The notes beneath the pieces are model-generated. The model was not told where the DNA came from. It ran no database searches and saw nothing but the letters and a program-made list of their open reading frames with translations. From Acetoanaerobium sp041831635 (GTDB lineage: Bacteria; Bacillota; Clostridia; Peptostreptococcales; Filifactoraceae), in assembly GCA_041831635.1 (NCBI GenBank), contig JBHASY010000126.1, forward strand, positions 18,205-82,204: a stretch of DNA of 64,000 bases, read 5' to 3'. Below, in pieces: positions 26,953 through 35,971 of the stretch; the first letter of the stretch is position 1; each line of letters starts with the position of its first letter. Made by a program: the position numbers and the translations under genes.

Positions 26953-27271
26953 AGTGTTGGCACTTATAGGTTTTGCGTATAAAAGTAGAAAAATGGTGTC
27001 GGGAGAGGGAATTACGCTGGAAAACATAAAAAAAAACAAGGTGAAATTAGTTTTTTTAGCAAATGATGCTTCGGAAAATACTAAAAAAAGAATTAAAGAT
27101 AAGTGTGATTACAGAAATATAACGGTAAGTGAAGAACTTGATAGAACACAAATAGGAAATGCTATAGGAAAAGACGAAAGAGTAGTAATAGGGATAACGG
27201 ATGATGGATTTTCAAAGAGCATTTTAAAATTACTAGGAGGGAAGGCCTATGCAAAAAACCAGAGTATATAA
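26939..27271 (+). CDS. ylxQ: L7Ae-family RNA-binding protein YlxQ
   Basis: A 110-aa protein of the L7Ae/L30e/S12e family, which binds kink-turn RNA. It starts at TTG 26939 inside the ylxR 3' end. Features are LIGFAYKSRKMVSGEG, KVKLVFLANDASENTKKRI and the C-terminal RVVIGITDDGFSKSIL. It overlaps infB by 23 bp. The cellular RNA target is not known. Confidence 0.93.
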   Translation: MSLNKVLALIGFAYKSRKMVSGEGITLENIKKNKVKLVFLANDASENTKKRIKDKCDYRNITVSEELDRTQIGNAIGKDERVVIGITDDGFSKSILKLLGGKAYAKNQSI

Positions 27272-29399
27272 GATTGCACAGGAACTAAAGATTACAAGCA
27301 GGGAACTAATTGAAAAACTTGCAGAATTCGATATAAAAGTTACTAATCATATGAGTACCATTTCAGCAGAAGAGGCTGATGTAATAATAGAGCTTTTAAG
27401 TGACAATAAGGGCGATGATAAGAGTAAGAATGAGAAAGAAGGAAAAAAAGAGGAGCCTGCAGCGCCTAAAGCAAAAGAAAGAAAGGAAGTAAAAGAAGAA
27501 GCAAAAGAAAACAAAGAAACAAAAAACGCAAAAGATATTAAACAAAAGTCCAAGACGAAAGTCGAAACTAAAGAAAAGTCTGAGTTAACAAAAAAAGTAG
27601 AACCTACCAAGACAGTGGAACCAAAAAAGGAAGAACAGCCTGATGAAGATTCGGGGATTATAATAATAGGAGACACGATAGTCGTAGGAGAATTAGCGAA
27701 AAAACTTGATATACCTGCGTCAGAAGTTATTATGAAACTGATTAAACTCGGAATTATGGCAAACATCAACCAAGAGATTAAGTTTGAAACAGCTGAAAAA
27801 ATAGCTTTAGACTACGATGTTTTGCTTGAAAGAGAGGCAAAAGAGGAAGAAGAAGAGGACATAATCATAGAAGAAGATGAACAAGAGGATTTAAAACCAA
27901 GACCACCTATAGTAACTGTTATGGGTCACGTTGACCACGGCAAGACTTCGCTCTTGGACTCTATCAGAGATACCAGAGTTACAGATAAAGAGGCAGGAGG
28001 AATCACTCAGCATATAGGAGCGTCGGAAGTAACTGTAAATGGAAAGAAAGTCGTATTTTTAGATACTCCAGGTCATGAGGCGTTTACTGAAATGCGTTCA
28101 AGAGGAGCAAAGGTTACTGATATTGCTATACTTGTAGTTGCGGCAGATGACGGAATTATGCCTCAGACTGTAGAGGCTATAAACCACTCAAAAGCAGCCG
28201 GAGTCCCTATAATAGTAGCCATAAATAAAATAGACAAACCTGCTGCAAATGTAGATAGGGTAAGACAGGAACTATCAGAAAAAGGATTGCTGGTGGAAGC
28301 GTGGGGAGGAGATGTAATAGATGTACCTGTTTCGGCCAAAACAGGTGAAAATATAGACACTCTGCTGGAGATGGTGCTTTTAGTAGCTGAAATGGAGGAA
28401 CTGACTGCGAATCCTGATCGTAATGCTGTAGGAACAGTTATAGAGTCTAACTTGGATAAAGGCAGAGGACCTGTAGCTACAGTTATAATTTCTAACGGAA
28501 CTCTTAAAGTAGGCGATCCGATAGTTGCGGGTTCTTCTTACGGAAAAGTTCGTGCTATGCTTAATGACAAAGGAAAGAGAATAAAAAAAGCACCTCCGTC
28601 AACTCCTGTAGAAATATTAGGATTAAATGAAGTGCCTAATGCAGGAGATCAGTTCGTAGTTTTGGCAAGTGATAAAGTAGCCAGAAGTATAGCAGAAAAG
28701 AGAAAAGAAAAAATCAGAGATGAGCAGATGAAAGCAAGCTCTAAGATTTCACTTGAAGATTTATTTGAAAGAATGCAACATGGAGAATTAAAAGAACTTA
28801 ACATAATAGTTAAAGCGGACGTGCAAGGTTCCGTAGAGGCAGTTCGCCAATCTATAGAAAAACTTAGCAATGAAGAGGTTTCAGTAAGAGTAATTCACGG
28901 TGGAGTAGGTGCAATAACAGAATCAGATATTATGCTTGCTTCCGCATCAAATGCAATAGTAATCGGATTTAACGTAAGACCGTCCACAGGAGCTAATTCT
29001 CTGGTAGAGCGTGAAAAAGTAGATATGAGAACCTACAGAATCATCTACGAGGCTATAGAAGATATCGAAAAGGCTATGAAAGGTATGCTGGAGCCTGAGT
29101 ATTCAGAAGAGGAACTAGGTAAAGCTGAAGTTAGAATGCCGTTTAAGGTACCAAATGCCGGAATGATAGCAGGTTCCTATGTTACGAACGGAAAAATTCT
29201 GAGAAATGCAAAAGCACGTCTTGTAAGAGATGGAATAGTAGTATATGACGGGACTATCGACTCACTTAGAAGGTTTAAAGACGATGTAAAAGAAGTAGCA
29301 TCCGGGTATGAATGCGGTATAGGACTTACAAATTTCAATGATATCAAAGAAGGAGATGTCATTGAAGCGTATATAATCAAAGAAGTAGAAAGAAAATAG
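27249..29399 (+). CDS. infB: Translation initiation factor IF-2
   Basis: A 716-aa GTPase. An N-terminal IF2N domain (VYKIAQELKITSRELIEKL) is followed by a lysine/glutamate-rich linker (about 55-125), a second IF2N-like segment near 145-190, and the G domain: GHVDHGKTSLLD (G1), GGITQHIGA (G2), DTPGHEAF (G3), NKIDKP (G4). Domains II-IV complete the protein. It delivers fMet-tRNA to the 30S and promotes subunit joining. AGGAGGGA precedes ATG 27249. Confidence 0.98.
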   Translation: MQKTRVYKIAQELKITSRELIEKLAEFDIKVTNHMSTISAEEADVIIELLSDNKGDDKSKNEKEGKKEEPAAPKAKERKEVKEEAKENKETKNAKDIKQKSKTKVETKEKSELTKKVEPTKTVEPKKEEQPDEDSGIIIIGDTIVVGELAKKLDIPASEVIMKLIKLGIMANINQEIKFETAEKIALDYDVLLEREAKEEEEEDIIIEEDEQEDLKPRPPIVTVMGHVDHGKTSLLDSIRDTRVTDKEAGGITQHIGASEVTVNGKKVVFLDTPGHEAFTEMRSRGAKVTDIAILVVAADDGIMPQTVEAINHSKAAGVPIIVAINKIDKPAANVDRVRQELSEKGLLVEAWGGDVIDVPVSAKTGENIDTLLEMVLLVAEMEELTANPDRNAVGTVIESNLDKGRGPVATVIISNGTLKVGDPIVAGSSYGKVRAMLNDKGKRIKKAPPSTPVEILGLNEVPNAGDQFVVLASDKVARSIAEKRKEKIRDEQMKASSKISLEDLFERMQHGELKELNIIVKADVQGSVEAVRQSIEKLSNEEVSVRVIHGGVGAITESDIMLASASNAIVIGFNVRPSTGANSLVEREKVDMRTYRIIYEAIEDIEKAMKGMLEPEYSEEELGKAEVRMPFKVPNAGMIAGSYVTNGKILRNAKARLVRDGIVVYDGTIDSLRRFKDDVKEVASGYECGIGLTNFNDIKEGDVIEAYIIKEVERK

Positions 29400-29420
29400 C
29401 TGATATGGCAGGTGATATAA

Positions 29421-29783
29421 ATGAGCTATGAAAGAACCAGAAGGATCGGAGAAGAGATAAAAAAATCTATAACTGAACTTTTAGCTGAGCAAAGAATAAA
29501 AGATATCAGGATAATAGACAGTCACTCTCTTATATCTGTGACTTCTGTAGATGTAGTGAGAGATTTAAAATATGCTTATATCTATGTCAGTGTACTTGGA
29601 AACGATGCTGACAAAGTACTTGAGGGATTTAAAAGTGCCTCAGGCTTTATAAGAAAAGAAGTAGGAAAGGATATAAAATTAAGATATACTCCTGAGATGA
29701 TATTCAAAATAGACGACTCTATAGAAAGAGGAGTTAATATGTCAAAACTGATACATGATTTGAATATAGAAAATGGAGAATAG
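29421..29783 (+). CDS. rbfA: Ribosome-binding factor A
   Basis: A 120-aa KH-like 30S maturation factor. It starts YERTRRIGEEIKKSITELL and has ITSVDV-like sheet residues (SVTSVDVVRDLKYAYIYVSV) and the C-terminal LRYTPEMIFKIDDSIERG signature. The start is 21 bases after infB. No ylxP lies between, unlike in B. subtilis. Confidence 0.96.
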   Translation: MSYERTRRIGEEIKKSITELLAEQRIKDIRIIDSHSLISVTSVDVVRDLKYAYIYVSVLGNDADKVLEGFKSASGFIRKEVGKDIKLRYTPEMIFKIDDSIERGVNMSKLIHDLNIENGE

Positions 29784-29787
29784 CTTT

Positions 29788-30768
29788 ATGAATAAAATCA
29801 TAGATGTAATAAGTTCAAGTAAAACCTTTATAGTAACCAGTCATGTTGCACCTGATGGGGATAATATAGGATCCAGTCTGGCACTTACGTGGTTTTTAAG
29901 AGATATGGGAAAAGAGGCATACTATGTTCTGGATGACTCTTTTCCCCGGAATTTAGCTTTTTTGTATAAAGATGAAAAAATATTTGAGTCAAATGAAGTA
30001 TCTAAGGAGATTTTAAACTCAGGATACACCTTGATTTCTTTGGACTGCGGAGATATAAACAGGCTTGCTGTAGAAAAAGATATAATCAAAGGTGCAGACA
30101 GCTTTATAAATATAGATCATCATCAGAGCAATAGCGGGTTTGGAGATTATAACTATGTAGTTAAGGACGCATCGTCTACATCTGAACTCGTCTATAACCT
30201 GATTTCCAAGATAGACGATGACCTTATAAGTGCAAAGGTCGCTCAGGCACTTTACACAGGGGTAGTAACCGACACGGGAAGATTTCAGTACGAAAGTGCA
30301 AATAGCAGTGTTTTTTTGATGGCAGCGGCTTTACTTTCTAAAGGAATGGATAAACAGGAAGTAAACAGAAGTATATATCAGAGTATTTCTTTTGAATATA
30401 CAAAACTCACTGCCGAAGTTTTAAATACCTTAGAAAAAGAGGGGATATTCTCTCATATGATTTTGGAAACTAAGGTTATGGAGAAATACGGTGTAAACTA
30501 TGAGGATACAGAGGATTTGGTCAATCATACCATAAATCTGGACGGTGTAGAACTGGGAGTTTTATTTAAGGAAAGAAGCTCTACTCAGGTAAAAGCCTCA
30601 TTCAGGTCAAAACAATTTGCAAATGTAAACGAAATAGCCTCAAATTTCGGTGGAGGAGGACATATTCGTGCAGCAGGCTGTACTATAGATAAGCCGCTAG
30701 CAGAGGCTGTACCTATGGTTCTTAACTATGTAAGGGAGTATTTAAAAAAGCATGGACGGAATCGTTAA
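29788..30768 (+). CDS. nrnA: DHH-family oligoribonuclease / pAp phosphatase NrnA
   Basis: A 326-aa DHH/DHHA1 phosphoesterase. Metal-binding motifs are visible: SHVAPDGDNIGSS near residue 20, LDCGD near 80, the DHH motif in IDHHQSN near 107, and the C-terminal GGGGHIRAAG (DHHA1). NrnA degrades nanoRNAs and 3'-phosphoadenosine 5'-phosphate; some homologues cleave cyclic-dinucleotide breakdown products. The frame is open from ATG 29773, but GGAGAA at 29775-29780 supports ATG 29788. Confidence 0.92.
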   Translation: MNKIIDVISSSKTFIVTSHVAPDGDNIGSSLALTWFLRDMGKEAYYVLDDSFPRNLAFLYKDEKIFESNEVSKEILNSGYTLISLDCGDINRLAVEKDIIKGADSFINIDHHQSNSGFGDYNYVVKDASSTSELVYNLISKIDDDLISAKVAQALYTGVVTDTGRFQYESANSSVFLMAAALLSKGMDKQEVNRSIYQSISFEYTKLTAEVLNTLEKEGIFSHMILETKVMEKYGVNYEDTEDLVNHTINLDGVELGVLFKERSSTQVKASFRSKQFANVNEIASNFGGGGHIRAAGCTIDKPLAEAVPMVLNYVREYLKKHGRNR

Positions 30769-31645
30769 TATACTAAAACCAAGCGGAATGACATCACACG
30801 ATGTAGTTTCATATATAAGGAAGAACTTTAATATAAAAAAAGTAGGACATACAGGAACTTTAGACCCGAATGCCGTCGGGGTACTTCCGATTTGTCTGGG
30901 AAAAGGAACTAAATTAAGTCAGTACATTACAGATAAGCAAAAAAAATATAGATGTGAAATGACATTTGGCAAAGCTACGGATACTTTGGATTCCTACGGT
31001 GAGATAACTGAAATCAAAGAAATCGATAAAATAGAATTTGAAAAAATAAAAGATATTTTGGGTAAATTCTACGGTAAAATAGAACAAATTCCTCCGGCTT
31101 ACAGTGCAATTAAGGTGGGCGGGGTAAGATTGTATGAAAAGGTCAGAAGAGGTCAGGAAATAAAAGAAATACCCTCAAGGACGGTCGTAATTTACGGCAT
31201 TGATGTTATTGATTACGAATTTCCAAGACTGATGATAGACATTACCTGCTCTTCGGGAACCTATGTACGAAGTTTTGTAAGAGATATAGCCGAGGATTTG
31301 GGAACTGTAGCTTATATGAGTTTGCTGATAAGACTTAAGTCAGGAGAATTTGATATTGGAAATTCAATTACATTAGAAGAATTGTCAGTTTCAGAGTTGG
31401 ATAAAAATCTTATTTCCATATCCGATATAAATCTCAATATGGAAAATGTGATTATAAAGTCAACTGCACTAGTTTCCTATATCAACGGGTGCGAAGTTTC
31501 GTCAAAGGGACTTTTGACAGATATAGGTTCATATTATCAGCAGAAAGTCAGAGTGCTTGACGATAATAACAATTTCATCGGGATAGGATTTATTAAAAAT
31601 AAAAATTCCGAAAACTTTTTAAAAAGTGATACTCTCTTTATATAG
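30752..31645 (+). CDS. truB: tRNA pseudouridine-55 synthase TruB
   Basis: A 297-aa enzyme forming pseudouridine 55 in the T-loop of tRNAs. It begins DGIVNILKPSGMTSHDVV and has the catalytic aspartate in GTLDPNAVGVLP (near residue 38), a PPAYSAIKVGG block and SSGTYVRSFVRDI. It overlaps nrnA by 17 bp. It lies in the conserved rbfA-truB-ribF order. Confidence 0.97.
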   Translation: MDGIVNILKPSGMTSHDVVSYIRKNFNIKKVGHTGTLDPNAVGVLPICLGKGTKLSQYITDKQKKYRCEMTFGKATDTLDSYGEITEIKEIDKIEFEKIKDILGKFYGKIEQIPPAYSAIKVGGVRLYEKVRRGQEIKEIPSRTVVIYGIDVIDYEFPRLMIDITCSSGTYVRSFVRDIAEDLGTVAYMSLLIRLKSGEFDIGNSITLEELSVSELDKNLISISDINLNMENVIIKSTALVSYINGCEVSSKGLLTDIGSYYQQKVRVLDDNNNFIGIGFIKNKNSENFLKSDTLFI

Positions 31646-31663
31646 ATTATGGAGTGATTTAAT

Positions 31664-32590
31664 TTGAATATATATTCCGACTTGGACAAAATAAATTTTG
31701 ACAATCATACAGTTGTTACCATAGGAAACTTTGACGGAGTTCATATAGGTCATAGGGAACTTATAAGCAGGACTATTGCTATAAGCGAGCAAAAAAGTAT
31801 TTTGCCTGTTATGTTTACCTTTTCAAATCATCCGCTTGAATTTTTGTACAAAAAACATATAGAACCTCTTACCGGTTTTGAACAAAAAATCGAAATAATA
31901 ACGGAAATGGGAATAAAAGACATGGTTTTAGTACCTTTCAATAACGATATAAAAAATATGAGTACGCAAGAGTTTGCGCAAAAAATTCTCATAGATAAAC
32001 TAAATGCAACTGATGTAGTAATGGGCTTTGACTCCAGACTGGGAAGTGGAAGACAAGGCAGTGTGGAGTATCTTTATGAAGTAGGAAAGAAATTAGGGTT
32101 TCATGTTCATATAGTACCTGCTGTTATGGTGGAAAATATGAGAGTTTCCAGTTCTTTTATAAGAGAGCTTATAAAAACCGGAGAAGTAAAAAGAGCGCAG
32201 GCTTTTTTAGGACGACAATATATGTTTGAGGGAAGGGTGACTCATGGGAAAAAACTGGGGCGTAAACTTGGCTTTCCTACTGCGAATTTACAGGTAAGTA
32301 AAGATGTACTTCTTCCAAAAATAGGAGTGTATTTTTGCAAGACTAAAATACAAGACAGAATATATGATTGTGCCGTAAGCGTAGGCTATAACCCTACAGT
32401 ACAGGAAAATAGCGAGTTAAATGAGGTTTTTGTAGAGGTACATATACTTGACTTTGATGAGGATATCTATGAAAAAACGATAAAGCTGTATTTTGTAGAG
32501 AGGTTAAGAGATGAAATTAAGTTTGATTCCATAGATAGTTTGATAAAGCAGTTGAACACGGATGTACTTAGAATAAGAAAGTTTAGTTAA
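31664..32590 (+). CDS. ribF: Bifunctional riboflavin kinase / FAD synthetase
   Basis: A 308-aa bifunctional enzyme. The N-terminal nucleotidyltransferase has TIGNFDGVHIGHREL, MGFDSRLGSGRQG and VSSSFIRELI; the C-terminal flavokinase has HGKKLGRKLGFPTANL and GVYFCKT. It converts riboflavin to FMN and then FAD. Start TTG 31664 follows GGAGTG. It ends the nusA-infB operon. Confidence 0.97.
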   Translation: MNIYSDLDKINFDNHTVVTIGNFDGVHIGHRELISRTIAISEQKSILPVMFTFSNHPLEFLYKKHIEPLTGFEQKIEIITEMGIKDMVLVPFNNDIKNMSTQEFAQKILIDKLNATDVVMGFDSRLGSGRQGSVEYLYEVGKKLGFHVHIVPAVMVENMRVSSSFIRELIKTGEVKRAQAFLGRQYMFEGRVTHGKKLGRKLGFPTANLQVSKDVLLPKIGVYFCKTKIQDRIYDCAVSVGYNPTVQENSELNEVFVEVHILDFDEDIYEKTIKLYFVERLRDEIKFDSIDSLIKQLNTDVLRIRKFS

Positions 32591-33130
32591 AGGAAAAAAC
32601 TTTAGAAATAATGGAAATTCTCATTTGAAAGTAAACCTTTTGTTTCCTAAATTGAAACAATAAATTGGATTAGCTCAATTTATTATTTTAATTTAGGATT
32701 ATTTTTTTGTAAAAAATTCCATAAAATAAAATTTATTGTTTTTCAATTTACATAAAAAAGAGTATAATTGAGAATTGAGGGATGGAAAAATATGTTTATT
32801 GTTAAAGACATACAACATAACAATTATTATGTTGATATTCATTTATAAAACAATTTTTACAAGGAGGGTATGCTATGAATTACGCCGAAAAAATTTCAAA
32901 GAAAAGCTGGAACTCAGACAATCATAAGAAAAATTTTTTCTTTTATACAAGTTCTGTAGTTTGTAACAGCAAAAATAACTATACATATTTTTGACATTTG
33001 TAAATACAAAGTTTTATCTATATTTAACTAAAACTGCTGTAAGGTAGCAGTAAATATGGTTCTTTAAATATTTGAACAATTCAACAAAATTTTATCTACT
33101 TATTTATAATTTCAAGGGGGAGGGCTATAT
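32591..33130 (+). other. AT-rich intergenic region between ribF and the chemoreceptor
   Basis: This 540-bp gap is very AT-rich. It holds a likely promoter (TATAAT at 32763-32768 with TTTTCA at 32740), a 39-codon ORF at 32875-32994, a TTGACA at 32991 that may belong to the chemoreceptor promoter, and a small hairpin ACTGCT/AGCAGT at 33033-33051. I see no clear terminator after ribF and no convincing SigD promoter (TAAA...GCCGATAT). Confidence 0.6.
32875..32994 (+). CDS. Small ORF (39 aa), unknown or relic
   Basis: ATG 32875 is preceded by AAGGAGGG at 32861-32868, an unusually strong ribosome binding site for a non-gene, and by a TATAAT about 105 bases upstream. The peptide is basic at the start (NYAEKISKKSWNSDNHKKN) and aromatic-rich later, with no signal peptide. 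It may be a real small protein, a leader peptide, or the relic of a longer gene. I cannot assign a function. Confidence 0.4.
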   Translation: MNYAEKISKKSWNSDNHKKNFFFYTSSVVCNSKNNYTYF

Positions 33131-35254
33131 ATGAAAATCAGAAAAAACAGTAAGTTGAACAGTATAGGAGTTAAGGTAGGGATTTTAATATCAGTGATAT
33201 TGTTCATAGTCCTTGGAGTAAAAGCTGTATATGACGTTTCTACTTCGTACAGTTCAGCTATAAAAAGCAATGAGGCGACAAAACTGGAGGAAACGAGAAA
33301 TCTTTCCAGCAAGCTGGAAGCAACATTTGTTTCAATATACCAGTCGGGATATGATACTAGAACTTTTGTACAAAAAATTTTGGAATCCGTGCCTCAAGAG
33401 CAAAGAGACAGGGCATATATCGAAAAAGCTATATCCGATATCGTCAATCATAATGACGATATAGACGGTATGGGTATATGTTTTGATACAAACGCATTTG
33501 ACGGCAAAGATGCAAACTTTGTTTCGGAGGATTCGAAATCCGGAAAATTCAGTTTTTATGCTTTCAAAAACAAAGATAATGTCGAAATGTTCAGGGGCGA
33601 CTATACCGATCAGGACTGGTATACTGAAACTATGAGTGAAAATAAGATCCTGCTTTTGGATCCTTATCTTGACACAAACAATAATCTAACTGCCAGTTAC
33701 TGCTTTCCTATCAACTACAATTCAAAACCTGTAGGAGTGATAATAGTTGATACATTAGTAACAGATATACAGGCCTATTTGGCTGAAAAATACAGTTCTC
33801 CTGAGGACTTCAAATGTTTGATGACAAATACGGGAACTATAGTTGCAAACTCATATGATGAAACAAAAATTTTGCAAAATTTTATCGAATTAAACCCTAA
33901 TTCAAAGCAATATTTTGATGCTGCGCAAAACGGAGAAGAAAGTGTTCTTGACGAAAAATCGGTTACCACAGGAAAGCATTCAAAGATAATATACATACCT
34001 GTGACAACTCCCGGAACAAAAGAAAACTGGCTTTTTATATCAGCAACTTCTTTCGACTATTTTACTAAAGACGCTAAAACTTCAGCTATAGTAAGTGCTG
34101 TAATAAGCGTTATTTCCATATTGCTTGTAGGAGGAGTGATAGTTGCTATATTATTAAAAACTGTGGTAGCACCTTTGGCACTGATAGAGTCTGCTGTAGT
34201 GAAATTTTCAAATTACAATCTCGACTTATCCGACGAATCTGAAAAAGCGATTAAATATATGAATCGCAACGACGAAGTAGGTTCGGCGATAAGAGCTATG
34301 GGAGTTTTAAACGAAAATCTTACAAATATCATTGCGAACATATCCGCACACTCACAAAACACAGCTGCAACAGCACAGCAACTTACAGCAACGGCACAGT
34401 CCACATCAGAGACTGCATATGAAGTTGCTCAGGCTGTAACAAACATAGCCGAAGGAGCCACCAATCAGGCGGAAGACACTCAAAGTGCTGCAATCTCAGT
34501 TGAAAAATCAAATAATCTGCTTGGCGAAATGCTTGAAATGTTAGAAAAACTCACAGAATCTACAAATATAATAAATGCCCGCAAGAACGAGGGAAGCAAG
34601 ATATTAAATGAACTTATGGATATTACCGACGAAACCGGAAAAATTTCAGAAAAGGTATATGAAGTGATAAATGACACCAATAAATCGACAGAGGCTATAT
34701 CCGTCGCATCGGAAATGATACAGTCTATATCAGATCAGACAAACCTGCTTGCATTAAATGCAGCTATAGAAGCTGCAAGAGCCGGAGAAGCGGGTAGAGG
34801 ATTTGCAGTTGTTTCTGAGGAAATCAGAAAACTTGCTGAGGATTCCGCAAAATTTACAAATGAAATAAAACTGGTAATAGACGAACTAAAAGGCAAATCC
34901 GAGTCGGCAGTCCAAATGATGAGAACCTCAAGTGAAATGATAAAGAAACAAAATGAAAAGGTAAGAGAAACAGGAGATAAATTTACAGAGATATCTGCAG
35001 CTGTAGAAAACAGTGAAGAACTTGTAACTCAAATAGATAAAAAAGCAAGTATAATATCCGAAGAAAACATAAAAATCGTAGGCGTAGTGGAAAACTTGTC
35101 AGCTATAGCCGAAGAAAATGCAGCGACCACGGAAGAGGCCTCTGCGTCTGTAGATACACAGACTCAATCTATAAGAGATATATCAAATGCAAGTGAAAAC
35201 CTGGCACAGATAGCTACAGAGCTTCAGTCAGAAATGTCAAAATTCAATATATAA
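33131..35254 (+). CDS. Methyl-accepting chemotaxis protein (Cache sensor)
   Basis: A 707-aa chemoreceptor. It has transmembrane segment 1 (about 14-36), an extracellular dCache-like ligand domain (about 45-310; GMGICFDTNAFDG, DWYTETM, PINYNSKPVGVIIVD), transmembrane 2 (about 317-340), a HAMP domain, and a cytoplasmic signalling coiled coil with the conserved tip ISDQTNLLALNAAIEAARAG and GRGFAVVSEEIRKLAEDS. The C-terminus lacks an NWETF-type CheR/CheB tether. The ligand is unknown. It is inserted between ribF and rpsO and begins after AAGGGGGAGGG. Confidence 0.95.
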   Translation: MKIRKNSKLNSIGVKVGILISVILFIVLGVKAVYDVSTSYSSAIKSNEATKLEETRNLSSKLEATFVSIYQSGYDTRTFVQKILESVPQEQRDRAYIEKAISDIVNHNDDIDGMGICFDTNAFDGKDANFVSEDSKSGKFSFYAFKNKDNVEMFRGDYTDQDWYTETMSENKILLLDPYLDTNNNLTASYCFPINYNSKPVGVIIVDTLVTDIQAYLAEKYSSPEDFKCLMTNTGTIVANSYDETKILQNFIELNPNSKQYFDAAQNGEESVLDEKSVTTGKHSKIIYIPVTTPGTKENWLFISATSFDYFTKDAKTSAIVSAVISVISILLVGGVIVAILLKTVVAPLALIESAVVKFSNYNLDLSDESEKAIKYMNRNDEVGSAIRAMGVLNENLTNIIANISAHSQNTAATAQQLTATAQSTSETAYEVAQAVTNIAEGATNQAEDTQSAAISVEKSNNLLGEMLEMLEKLTESTNIINARKNEGSKILNELMDITDETGKISEKVYEVINDTNKSTEAISVASEMIQSISDQTNLLALNAAIEAARAGEAGRGFAVVSEEIRKLAEDSAKFTNEIKLVIDELKGKSESAVQMMRTSSEMIKKQNEKVRETGDKFTEISAAVENSEELVTQIDKKASIISEENIKIVGVVENLSAIAEENAATTEEASASVDTQTQSIRDISNASENLAQIATELQSEMSKFNI

Positions 35255-35340
35255 TGACAGATTAAAATAATGTGTATCTCATATTCTGAACTAAGAAAAT
35301 AAAACTATATGTTCTTATGTGCTTAGAAAAAAATTATATA

Positions 35341-35369
35341 TTTACTTGATTTGAACTATGTGTTACAAT
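35341..35369 (+). promoter_or_regulatory. Sigma-A promoter of rpsO
   Basis: TTTACT at 35341-35346 and TACAAT at 35364-35369 are 17 bases apart, with TGT immediately before the -10 hexamer (extended -10). The start would be near 35376, leaving an 80-nt leader. Confidence 0.65.
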
Positions 35370-35376
35370 ATCAATT

Positions 35377-35426
35377 GGTTGATGAACCTATGCTGGGTAA
35401 CAGGGTGCCGTCCTCTACGTGGCATT
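35377..35426 (+). promoter_or_regulatory. Structured rpsO leader (possible S15 autoregulation site)
   Basis: Adjacent stems GGTT/AACC (35377-35388) and GTGCC/GGCAT (35405-35424), with a further CTG/CAG pair between them, could form a multi-branched fold before the rpsO ribosome binding site GGAGGTG. S15 is known to regulate its own mRNA in several bacteria by binding structured leaders. Equivalence here is inferred only from position and foldability. Confidence 0.45.
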
Positions 35427-35455
35427 AGGCGTTTATATTATTGGAGGTGTATTAA

Positions 35456-35719
35456 ATGTTAAAAGAAAGAAAGATTGAAATTATCGAAAAATTTGCAACA
35501 CACGAGGGAGATACAGGTTCTCCGGAGGTTCAGGTAGCTCTTCTTACAGAAAGAATCAATGAGTTAAACGGTCATCTTCAAACTCATAAGAAAGACCATC
35601 ATTCAAGAAGAGGACTACTTAAAATGGTAGGACAAAGAAGATCGCTTCTTAGATATCTCAAATCAAAAGATTTAGACAGATATAACACACTTATTCAAAG
35701 CCTTGGACTAAGAAAGTAA
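35456..35719 (+). CDS. rpsO: 30S ribosomal protein S15
   Basis: An 87-aa S15 of normal length. It has the conserved GDTGSPEVQVALLTERI, HLQTHKKDHHSRRGLLKMVG and RRSLLRYLKSKD helices, which bind the 16S rRNA three-way junction. TTGGAGGTG precedes ATG 35456. A strong terminator follows, making rpsO monocistronic. Confidence 0.98.
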   Translation: MLKERKIEIIEKFATHEGDTGSPEVQVALLTERINELNGHLQTHKKDHHSRRGLLKMVGQRRSLLRYLKSKDLDRYNTLIQSLGLRK

Positions 35720-35725
35720 TAATCA

Positions 35726-35753
35726 AAAGAGCGGGAGTATCCTGCTCTTTTTC
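35726..35753 (+). terminator. Rho-independent terminator after rpsO
   Basis: AAAGAGCGGGA (35726-35736) pairs with TCCTGCTCTTT (35740-35750) over a 3-base loop with one G-T wobble, running into a T-stretch. It separates rpsO from pnp. Confidence 0.85.
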
Positions 35754-35971
35754 TGTAAATAGCTTTGGGGGAAATATAGAATATAATTAAAATATAACTA
35801 TAAAATACAAAAATCAATGGAAGAATGTGCTTAGATTTGAAAAATATGGATTGTTACTTATCGGTTTGTATATTTTTCTACAGTGATATTGCGTTTTTAA
35901 AAAATTTATAATACTTATGTGTATTTGTTTTTCAGTTAAAATTATATGAAATTTAAAGTGGGAGGTAAAAT

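Noticed and set aside
31640..31664. FMN riboswitch upstream of ribF
   Set aside because: Only 18 bases separate truB and ribF, so there is no room for one.
32995..33130. SigD-type promoter for the chemoreceptor
   Set aside because: No TAAA-N15-GCCGATAA-like pair is present; the nearest resemblance (TAAA at 33001 with CTATAT) is too weak.
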